Part shown: positions 1 to 6,785 of the stretch, piece after piece
Numbering within the stretch: the stretch's first letter is position 1
Layout: every line of letters starts with the position of its first letter
Assembly: GCA_900404475.1 (NCBI GenBank)
Contig: OUQQ01000692.1
Span: 1 to 10,034, forward strand
Reading direction: 5' to 3'
DNA from: Spongospora subterranea
Taxonomy: Eukaryota; Endomyxa; Phytomyxea; Plasmodiophorida; Plasmodiophoridae
Length of the DNA: 10,034 nt
Notes under the pieces: generated by a model
Databases searched by the model: none
What the model saw: the letters and a program-made list of their open reading frames with translations, nothing else
Told to the model about the DNA's origin: nothing
Translations under genes and position numbers: made by a program

Positions 1-176
1 CGATCAACATTCGGTGCTCGGCCAGGGCATGACCCACCTCTGCTGATTGGATGCGTTTGAAAAGAGCTTTCTTCCATCTCATCTTCCTCCATCAAGGACA
101 TCAAAAGAAAATCATCACTATCGCTGGAAGATGATAAATTCCTAAATTGCTCCCAATATGCACCGTCTGTCATCAT
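1..176 (-). CDS. PIF/Harbinger-type transposase, N-terminal part, cut by window edge
   Basis: An open frame starts at a double ATG (176-171) and runs without a stop off the left edge, 58 codons visible. It begins MMTDGAYWEQFRNL, continues with a Ser/Asp/Glu-rich acidic stretch (about residues 15-37), and ends with GGSCPGRAPNVDR. A short acidic leader followed by a G-G-S-x-x-G-R-x-x-N-x-x-R motif is, from memory, what precedes the DDE_Tnp_4 nuclease domain in many PIF/Harbinger transposases and their domesticated relatives. The catalytic domain would lie outside the window, so activity cannot be judged. The 26-bp tandem repeats at 284-349 lie about 110 bp upstream of the start and may belong to the same element. 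It could instead be a host gene derived from such a transposase. The family call rests on one motif and the general composition. Confidence 0.6.
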   Translation of the reverse strand, partial: MMTDGAYWEQFRNLSSSSDSDDFLLMSLMEEDEMEESSFQTHPISRGGSCPGRAPNVD

Positions 177-407
177 TATGTGGAGAACGACATACCCCGC
201 TGATACATGCTCATTATCATTATTTACAGATTTATAGTCCGCGGTGGAGATGCTCTAAGTTATTATAGTTGGCGACTGATCTCATCAGTCGACTGATGCG
301 TGGCCTGCTATCAGTCGACTGATGCGTGGCCTGCTATAAGTCGACTGACAGAAATACCTCCCGTTTAATAAAATGATTGGATTATTTACCTCCTCCTTTT
401 GATAATC
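177..407. other. Non-coding interval between transposase start and gypsy relic
   Basis: Apart from the palindromic tandem repeats I see no coding signal here. An AATAAA hexamer lies at 367-372 on the plus strand and could be a poly(A) signal, but nothing ties it to a particular gene. No clear LTR ends (TG...CA) or tRNA primer-binding site could be recognised between here and the start of gag. Confidence 0.5.
284..349. repeat. 26-bp tandem repeat, 2.5 copies, with perfect 14-bp palindromic core
   Basis: Two identical 26-bp units (284-309 and 310-335) are followed by a partial third (336-349, two mismatches in its 14-bp core). Each begins with the self-complementary ATCAGTCGACTGAT and continues GCGTGGCCTGCT. 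A half-site CGACTGAT at 273-280 adds a further inverted arm, so the cluster can also form a hairpin with 287-290 and beyond. The repeat lies between the transposase start (176) and the gypsy relic (408). Subterminal transposase-binding sites of the neighbouring DNA transposon, or U3 enhancer repeats of a retroelement, are both possible; the sequence does not decide. Confidence 0.9.
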
Positions 408-488
408 ACCCGTTCTCTGATCTCCAGCCGGTTCCCCCGTGTCGTTTCCGTCCTCGTCAGGCAGCAGTTCTCAGTATCCGTTTTCCCC
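408..488 (+). repeat. Direct repeat, 5' copy (pair with 4953-5031)
   Basis: The first 22 bp (408-429) are identical to 4953-4974. Over about 80 bp I count roughly ten differences including single-base indels, near 87% identity. It ends some 50 bp before the first gag codons. The sequences left and right of the two copies do not align by eye. This placement would suit the inner end of a 5' LTR, but the 3' partner lies directly against pol coding sequence, which a normal LTR would not. Confidence 0.85.
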
Positions 489-538
489 GAGAAAGTAATC
501 TAATCACAACATGATTCCGACGAGTGCTCCCATTGATT

Positions 539-1443
539 ATGCTAAAACCGGTCATTGCAGAGTTGCAAACCCAACTGAATAACTTGCTCCAACTTCGAGA
601 ACCGGTACCGAGTCTCAAAGAACCTGGAGTTTTGCTGCCAAACCCATTCGACGGCTCTGCGAAAGCTGTTCGTGGCTTTGTCAATTAAGTTCGTCTGATT
701 ATTCATCAATGCCCGCGGTCCTACCCAACCGACGTCTCTCGCGTCATGCTGGTAGGCGGTCTGCTCATTGGCGGCGCGTTAGATTGGCGGAACCCTCAAT
801 TCGAGCGGAACGACCCTGTTTTACACAGTTTTGACTTGTTCATAACTCTGTTCAGGTCACGGTTTGATGACACCACTCGTGTGGTCGCCGCAGGAAATCA
901 TCTGAGGTATGTCAGACAAGGCACCAGATCAGTTGCAAAATTTGCATCAGAGATTCAACTGCTGTTGGCTGATTCCGGTTGGAACGATGCCGCTGGTCAG
1001 CATGCATCCCGATGCGGTTCAAATAACCGTGTACAAGATATGCTGATTACCATGCCCTCATATAACACCTTGGAAGAAATTATCGCGCAAGCAAATGTCA
1101 TCGATCAGCGCATACGCCAGCGACATTTCTATACGCTGTCTGGCCCCACGTTCCCACTACCTGCTGCGAATGGCCGACTACCCAATTTTCGTTCTCCTCC
1201 ACAGTTTCCCGCTCCTGTTTTGATCATCGCAGGGGACCACCAGCTCGCTTCACCTCCACCAACACTGCTGTGGCTCCCATGGTACTTGATGCGATGTCGG
1301 CAGATAAAATCCATTTAAGGAACCCAATTCGGTAAACCAGCCTCGAGGAAAATTGGACGAGATGGAGAGATCGAAGACTGAGACAACGACTTTGCCTCTA
1401 TTGCGGTGGCGAAGGCCAAGTCATTGCCAATTGTGATTTGTGA
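539..1443 (+). pseudogene. gag: Gag of Ty3/gypsy chromovirus, broken
   Basis: An ATG at 539 opens a frame with the chromoviral gag order: a short leader, LLPNPFDGSAKAVRGF, a TAA at 686-688, then YPTDVSRVMLVGGLLIGGAL and a helical capsid region to about position 1130. Sushi-like gags have the same 'F-G-..-F...FPTD-SRV...L-L-G-A-L-W' spacing. Around 1240 the frame moves by one base. The remainder (AMSADKIHLRNP, TAA at 1333, basic stretch) continues to a CCHC knuckle at 1393-1434 and a TGA at 1441. The knuckle reads CLYCGGEGQVIANC: the metal-binding His is Gln (CAA). An alternative ATG at 511 is in another frame. Gag would form the particle and the knuckle would bind RNA; this copy cannot do either. 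Confidence 0.88.
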
Positions 1444-2133
1444 ACCCCTTCGTTCGATGATTCTTGCGGAAAATGGGGAAGCACATCGTCAATGAGCCGG
1501 CGGGTGCCGGCGTCCTCTTTTGATTCAAATACAGAACCGTTCACAACAACACTCCCGCTGCCTCACCAAAAAGGCTGTCGAATCTCAGTCATGAGCATCG
1601 ATAATAGTCTTGAGCCCTTACTAACCCCCGTTTGTCTTCTTCATTATGGTTTAGCCCGAATAAATACAACCGCTTTTATTGATTTTGGCGCATCGACGAT
1701 CTTTATAGGAAAACGTTTTGCAGTGAGAGCCGCCATTAGGAGTTTGCGGCTCCAGTCACCACTACTCGTCGAGGTCATTCATGGCCGCCGTTTACCACCC
1801 ATCACTCATCAAACCGAACAATGTGAAATATAAATGGCCTACATTTATTCAAGTCAGTTTTACGTAATCGACTCCCCACATTTCGATATAATTTTAGGAA
1901 TGTCGTTTTTACGTCAAATTAACCCTCTCATTGATTGGGAGAATCTCACGATATCAGCTCAACATCCATCGCCTGAACCACTGATGGTGTCTTCGGTAGA
2001 TCTGACTCGTCGTCCCTTTGATCAGAATGAAGTGGGTTCACCGTCAAAGTCTTTAATTGAAAATGAAATGGAGTCGAGTATCGATACGCAACCAGAAAAA
2101 TACGTGGAGTTTGCTGATGTTTTCTCAATATGA
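1444..2133 (+). pseudogene. pol: Pol: aspartic protease region, broken
   Basis: The frame of the zinc knuckle continues into the retropepsin. The active-site loop reads AFIDFGASTIFIGK; the catalytic motif D-(S/T)-G is D-F-G because codon 1684-1686 is TTT. The second conserved segment (FDIILGMSFLRQINPLIDWE, roughly 1880-1945) matches the family's I-L-G-x-x-W/F-L...N-P-x-I-D-W block. A TAA at 1831-1833 splits the two halves without changing frame. After DWE an acidic linker leads to EFADVFSI and a TGA at 2131, where chromoviral pol normally continues EFxDVF into reverse transcriptase. The protease would cut Gag-Pol; here both the stop and the active-site change rule that out. Confidence 0.85.
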
Positions 2134-3004
2134 ATATACAAATATTTTACCACCTCACCGAGCGAACATTGACTGCGACATTAATTTGATTGATAACCAT
2201 GGCCCTCTCCCTTACAAACAGTGCTATTCCGTGTCAGCAAAAAAGGACAAGTCGCTCAAGGAATATATTTGCGAAAATTGAAGGAAAGGATTCATCACGC
2301 TTTCAAGCTCACCATTAGGCTCACCAATAATGTTTGTCAAGAAGAAAGATGGAAGTGTTCGTTTATGAGTGGATTACAGGGGATTGAACAACATTACCAA
2401 AAAAGCGCCATATCCGCTTCCATTTATTAGTAACGTTCTACGACAATTGGCTACAGCGAATATATTTACCAAGATCGATCTCAGGGGTGCGTACAATTTG
2501 TTAAGGATAAAAAAATGCGGTGAATGAAACACTGCATTTAACTGTAAATATGGTCACTTTTGAATATCGAGTTATGCCGATCGGACTGATGAATGCACCT
2601 GCCATTTTCCAACGCCTGATGAATGAGTTGTTTCAAGAATATATGGACAAATTTGTGGTGTTATACCTGGATGATTTACTGATATATTCGTCGAACCCGG
2701 TCCAACGCGATGTGAATGTCCGACTCGTCTTAAGTTAATTAAGGGACATGAACCTGTTTGCAAAGTTGGAGAAATGCGTTTTTGATGCTGTCAAAGTGGA
2801 ATTCCTTGGGTACGTTGTCTGGCCAACAGGAATCGAAATGGATCCGGCCAAGGTGGAGGTTATATTATCCTGGGTATCTCCAAAAGACGATAAGGGAGTC
2901 CAATGCTTTTGGGATTCACGAATTTCTATGGGGAGTTCATCGTCAATTATGCCAGGTTGACAGCTCCGCTGTATGCACTGACACGCAAAGAAGTTCCATT
3001 TCAG
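2128..3004 (+). pseudogene. pol: Pol: reverse transcriptase, broken
   Basis: Fingers and palm are recognisable across three frame segments. The first (about 2128-2560) holds LPPHRANIDCDINL, SPLGSPIMFVKKKDGS (stop after it), [18 protein letters not shown] and [11 protein letters not shown], whose Asp is the first palm carboxylate. An extra T in a TTTT run near 2560 shifts to the next frame, with YRVMPIGLMNAPAIFQRLMN and the catalytic YLDD at 2664-2675. A TAA (2736-2738) interrupts before FAKLEKCVFDAVKVEFLGYVV. Near 2900 the frame moves again to LLGFTNFYGEFIVNYA and LTAPLYALTR, ending at a TAA (3005-3007). All palm aspartates survive, but no continuous protein does. Order and motifs are typical Ty3/gypsy. 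Confidence 0.92.
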
Positions 3005-3007
3005 TAA

Positions 3008-3449
3008 AATACATATTGCGAAAGTAAATTTCGAGAAATCAAGGCTGCTTTCAGCTCTGCAATTGCCCATTGCGATCCCGCCAAACAGTGCGTTGTGGAA
3101 ACCGATGCCTCTGATTTTGCAATTGGATTGGTACTGTCTCAACTGCAACAAGATCGCACTCTCCATGACCCCATCGGAGATAAATTACGAAACTCACGAT
3201 AAGGAATTATTAGCCATTGTTGCGGCATTCCTACAATAAAGGCATTTTTAAGAAAGTGCTGCACTTCGGATCCAAGTCGTTAGCGACCACAAGAACCTCA
3301 AATATTTTTCAACCTCAAAAATACTCAACCGTAGACAAGCCAGGTGGTCGATGATCCTATCCGATTATGAATATGAAATCATCCATCGTGCGGGATCGTT
3401 GTCTGGGAAACCCGATGCCCTATCCCGGAGACCGGAATTCGAAATCTAC
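3008..3449 (+). pseudogene. pol: Pol: RNase H domain, broken, truncated at inversion
   Basis: The first part (VVETDASDFAIGLVLSQ; first catalytic Asp at 3104-3106) is in one frame, and from about 3165 the next frame carries INYETHDKELLAIVAAF (Glu), then two stops, then VVSDHKNLKYFSTSKILNRR (second Asp), QARWSMILSDYEYEIIHRAG and KPDALSRRPEFEIY. These are the standard Ty3/gypsy RNase H landmarks, and the three acidic residues are still encoded, though not in one frame. After EIY at about 3449 the plus-strand reading stops making sense, because the sequence becomes the antisense of integrase: this is the left breakpoint of the inversion. Confidence 0.9.
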
Positions 3450-4064
3450 CCCGATCTGCTACGATTTCCTCCGGTAGTCCATGTAGTTTAACTACGTTTA
3501 AGGTGAACAGATAGGCCAGTCCTTGAGATGTAACCGTCTCGTTATAACATACTAAATGAGGCATTTTAGAAAATCGGTCGACGATGACGAGAACAGAGTC
3601 GTAACCTTTGAATTTTGGTAAATTGACAATAAAGTTCATAGTGATGGATCGCCATAGTCTTGTCGGAATGGGAAGTGGTTGAAGGAGCCCATGTGGCTTA
3701 TGTCGAGACGGTTTTGTACGTTGACAACGATCGCAGGATTCGACATACTTTTTTACACCTTCCCTTATCCTCGGAATCCAAAAATCACGCTGGATCAGTT
3801 CTAATGTCTTCCTGCGTCCGAGATGCCCCGCCAGGAGGTGATCATGACGGTCATTCAAAATTTCCAACTGACATGCTTAAACTGGAACCACCAGTTTGTT
3901 TTGCCGAACCAACATTCCATTTTTGATGTTAAACGGCAGAGGTTTTACCATCATTTCTTTACAAAATGAATCAACGCATTGTGACTCTTGGATTCGCTGA
4001 AGTAGATGTTCTCCTGACGCCGTTGGTGCGGTAGTGGTTGTACTGCAGACTCTCACTGGTTGGG
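3450..4064 (-). pseudogene. pol: Pol: linker, zinc-binding and core part of integrase, inverted segment
   Basis: On the minus strand, running from 4064 down to 3450, one frame gives a linker (QPVRVCSTTTT..., PLPFNIKNGMLVRQNKLVVPV), a stop at 3879-3877, then integrase. The HHCC module shows ILNDRHDHLLAGHLG and C-x2-C in SCDRCQRTK. The core shows the first catalytic position as Asn (SITMNFIVNLP, codon 3636-3634, normally Asp) and the second Asp in LPEEIVADRG. The frame then runs into sequence that is merely the antisense of RNase H. Joined to the plus strand at 4065, the GATCGGGG end continues in frame as D-R-G-S-E, which shows a simple inversion of this piece inside the element rather than an insertion from elsewhere. 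Confidence 0.92.
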
Positions 4065-4911
4065 AAGTGAGTTGTTCCGTTCGAAGAAGTGTCACTTGTT
4101 GAGAAAGCTGAACATTCAGAGGAGATTATCATCTTCGCAACACCCGCAGACTAATAGGCAAACGCGTGTTAACCAGATTTTGGAGCAGTATCTACCAACA
4201 TTCTGTGCTTACGACCAGGACGACTTGTCTGATATGTTACCGCTTGCCGAATTCTGTTACAACAACCCGGAGCAAGAAAGTACCTGTCTCTCACCTTTCT
4301 TCGCAAACTACGGTTTCCACCCAATATTCGCAACCCTCTAAGGCACGAAGAACTCCGTTTGCCCGTCCGCCGAAGAAAGGGCACTCCACCTGCAGAAAAA
4401 CGAACGTGACGGCAACGATGAAAAAAGCAGCTGATCGACGGTGCTGTGTTGGTCCTGCATTTAACATCAATGATCAGGTATTGCTTAAAAAAATGGATTT
4501 ACCAACTTCCAGGCCGAGCGGTAAACTTGATGACCGTTTTGATGGTCCCTATCGAAGTACTGAAAAAGTCAATGCGGTGACGTTTTGTCTCGCTTTGCCA
4601 ACCAAGATGAAGATCCACGACGTGTTCCATGTGTCACAACTCGAACCGTATCGCGTAAAGAGTCTGCCAAATCGTTATCAAGAAATTTCACCGCAAATTT
4701 ATGTAGAAGGCACTCAGGAACCTTTTCTTGCTGTGACCGATGTACTCGATCCGAGATATTACCGTAACCAGCTGCAGTATCTAGTTGATTGGGAAGGCTA
4801 TCCTCCATCCGAAAGAACTTGGGAACCTGCCCGTACTTTAGGTACCCACTCGGTTCCACTTCAAAAGGCGATTCAACGTTTTCACCAACGTCACCCTGAC
4901 AAGCCAGCTTC

Positions 4912-4924
4912 AAGAAAAGGAAGG
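4912..4924 (+). other. Possible polypurine tract of the gypsy relic
   Basis: A 13-base all-purine run AAGAAAAGGAAGG lies near the 3' end of pol, 28 bp before the 3' direct repeat. Its position fits a plus-strand primer just upstream of a 3' LTR, but it is inside coding sequence after the chromodomain and may be coincidence. Confidence 0.3.
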
Positions 4925-4952
4925 CAGTATTACGACTACAGTATCACAGCTA

Positions 4953-5031
4953 ACCCGTTCTCTGATCTCCAGCCCGTTCCCCGTGTCGTTTCCCTCTGCG
5001 TCAGGCAGCAATTCCCAGTCCCCGTTTCCAC
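4953..5031 (+). repeat. Direct repeat, 3' copy (pair with 408-488)
   Basis: This is the second copy of the terminal repeat. It is read in frame as the last ~28 residues of the chromodomain-encoding pol frame, just before the TGA at 5038-5040. A purine run (AAGAAAAGGAAGG, 4912-4924) sits 28 bp upstream and could be the polypurine tract that primes plus-strand synthesis, in which case the repeat would be an LTR remnant with most of U3 and R missing. Confidence 0.8.
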
Positions 5032-5040
5032 AGTGACATG

Positions 5041-5180
5041 AAACCAAAATCGTTTTGCATTACGTTGAAAATAATACCTGGGCGTTATATTTCATGACAA
5101 TTTCAAATAGTGTGACCAAATGCCTGGAATGCAGGCAACGCAGCGAGCAGACCAACTATATATATATATGCGAAAAATAA
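5041..5180. other. Gap between gypsy relic and the 3' end of the intron-rich gene
   Basis: No coding signal was found. A (TA)6 run at 5157-5169 lies 12 bases beyond the stop codon of the minus-strand gene. TATATA elements are known to promote 3' end formation in fungi, so it may be part of that gene's poly(A) region. I see no AATAAA on the minus strand here. Confidence 0.4.
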
Positions 5181-6785
5181 TCATGATCCATCTCGTTTTG
5201 AGCTAAATTGGAGTTTCTCATAATAATCTTCCAACCACAGATTGAACAAGTTTCCACGACTATTTGCAAAAACCCGCATTAGCAGGATGCCCCACGATTT
5301 TGACTGCTATGTACATACCTGTCTTGTTCAAGGGCCAGACAAAATATTTCGAAGGAATTGCTACTGTCAGAAATCTCTGTCGAACTGAATAACATATGGA
5401 AGATATTATTTGGCAATGATGCGGTTTTCCGCCTAAACAAAATCGAAAATTGAATTCGAATTTAGCAAAAAGCCATGCGTTATTACCGCTGCGAAGGAAG
5501 AGCGAGATACTCAGCAATTTCGATCGTGCTAATTTCTCAAACTGAGACAGAGTGCAACGGCCAATAGCAGTTTTACTACCTTTCGAGAAACGAGCGGTGC
5601 CCAAGGTCGAGCTGATCTTGGAGATTCCTATATGGCATTTCAATTGCGGAAAGGCCAGCATAAAATCAACACTGCAGATACTGGCTGAAAGAAGATGAAC
5701 AACGACGAAGAAAATAGTACGCCTTTGATACAAACCCAAATGACAGTAAGCTTAACATGTTGTGCACTTCGTTTTCGCCGAAAGTCCTCTCAAATATACG
5801 GATTCTAAGTTGAGACCACGTGGCAGACTCAAAAAAAAAACCAAGATACGCTAGAGCTATTTTGCTGAAACATGATGAGTTGGCGGGTTAATAGAATTGA
5901 CATAGTTAGGCCATACCAGTGTTCAATTTCAGCGAAATATGGTTTGTCCCAATCGAATATCGGTAATGAATTCCTGATTGCATTATCAGAGAAAACGAAC
6001 TGAGGCGATCAGATGTGGTGTTGACTTTGTGGACAGGTCAAAGATAAATTCCACCTGCTGAACAAAACCTCTGGCTGTTTCCAAGACATGCTTGTCTGAG
6101 CGCATCGAATTCAAATGTTCTGCATAACTACAGATAACATTTTTCATGATTTGAGGAAGAACTGCCCATATTTTGGACAAAGGTCTGAAATAGCAATGAA
6201 TTGAAAATTCTCACAAACAATCTCACCTACTCAGAGATCGGTGGGACAATGGACCCTTCTTTGAGGTTTTGCAATCCAATATTGACGGCTGATATCAAAT
6301 AGCCCCTAAATGATCAAACTTGAGACACATTGCACAGATTTATTTCACAGCCAACATGAAAGTAGAGCTGAACTCAGTTTGCAATTCGGATGCGACTTCA
6401 TTGATAGCCACAATTGGATCATCCCATGAACTGGCCCGAGATCGTTCGTCGATTTCGTAGCAGAGAAAATACTCCATACAAGTACTGAAGACAAAATAAT
6501 GAAAATTTGCGTAAAGAATGAATATCGAATTAGATGTACTCCAATCCAACGTGTTTCAGGGTAACTATCAAAAGATTCTCCTCAATCTTCGGTTTACTGA
6601 ATGATTCCACAATTCAGTAATAACTCTGAATTATTATACAGATTTACCTGGAATCTGAAACAAACTTGGAGTTCAAATCTGATAAGGCAACGCGAGCCTT
6701 AATCTGGAAGTCCTTAAATATCAACTTTGCCTTCAGCAAAATGATAGCATAAAGAGCCACACGATTTTGGGGACCATCACCGTGG
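5181..6785 (-). other. Exon map, second half of the intron-rich gene (exons 16-27)
   Basis: Proposed coding exons: 16, 6785-6648; 17, 6596-6540; 18, 6484-6374; 19, 6305-6231; 20, 6184-6026; 21, 5973-5917; 22, 5864-5736; 23, 5684-5673 (12 nt); 24, 5627-5580; 25, 5528-5487; 26, 5432-5319; 27, 5259-5181 including the TGA. Introns between them are 51, 55, 68, 46, 52, 52, 51, 45, 51, 54 and 59 nt, all phase 2. Exon 22 crosses a T10 run in frame (GFFFESATW) where an indel would destroy the gene, and it is intact. The donor after exon 26 is a full GTATGT. Exon 23 is the least certain because of its size, but without it the frame from 22 to 24 is also kept. Confidence 0.72.
5181..6785 (-). repeat. 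Internal module B of the intron-rich gene (exons 16-27)
   Basis: This is the second copy of the module described for 8833-6983. The order of homologous exons is conserved from exon 16 to exon 27, the last showing LEDYYEKL against SEQFLESI in exon 14. Identity is low by eye, roughly a quarter to a third in the better exons, so the duplication is old or the protein evolves fast, while intron positions and phase have been kept. Confidence 0.72.

Larger units (their letters stand above)
408..5040 (+). mobile_element. Degenerate Ty3/gypsy chromovirus (gag-pol with chromodomain), internally rearranged
   Basis: Domains follow the Ty3/gypsy order on the plus strand: gag capsid, zinc knuckle, aspartic protease, reverse transcriptase, RNase H, integrase and C-terminal chromodomain. 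A chromodomain after the integrase GPY/F module defines the chromovirus lineage. The reading frame changes at least eight times and meets in-frame stops (686, 1333, 1441, 1831, 2279, about 2366, 2736, 3005, about 3236, 4339). A 615-bp piece of integrase is inverted in situ. No full LTR pair is visible; the only terminal repeat is the ~80-bp direct repeat at 408-488 and 4953-5031. The element is dead and old, given the scattered substitutions, yet nearly full length from gag to chromodomain. Confidence 0.93.
4065..5040 (+). pseudogene. pol: Pol: integrase C-terminal part with GPY/F module and chromodomain, broken
   Basis: Right of the inversion the plus strand resumes integrase: SELFRSKKCHLLRKLNIQ, then HPQTNRQTRVNQILEQYL. 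Families read QTERVN here; the catalytic Glu codon is absent (between 4164 and 4165), an in-frame deletion. AEFCYNN follows, and a TAA at 4339. Near 4420 the frame moves and stays open to 5038: FNINDQVLLKK, the GPY/F module (KLDDRFDGPYRSTEKV), DVFHVSQLEPY, then a chromodomain (about 4725-4895) with QYLVDWEGYPPSERTWEPAR. Chromodomains of this group bind modified histone H3 and steer integration to heterochromatin. The last ~28 residues are encoded by the 3' copy of the direct repeat. Confidence 0.92.

Noticed and set aside
457..684. 75-codon minus-strand frame
   Set aside because: It is antisense to the start of gag and has no features of its own.
3379..3449. C-terminal extension of the minus-strand integrase frame beyond VADRG
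   Set aside because: It is the antisense of RNase H past the inversion breakpoint and has no integrase similarity.
5260..5739. 159-codon minus-strand frame as a gene
   Set aside because: It lies in another frame and crosses exons 22-26 and their introns. The exon peptides in the spliced frame pair with module A; this frame has no such support.
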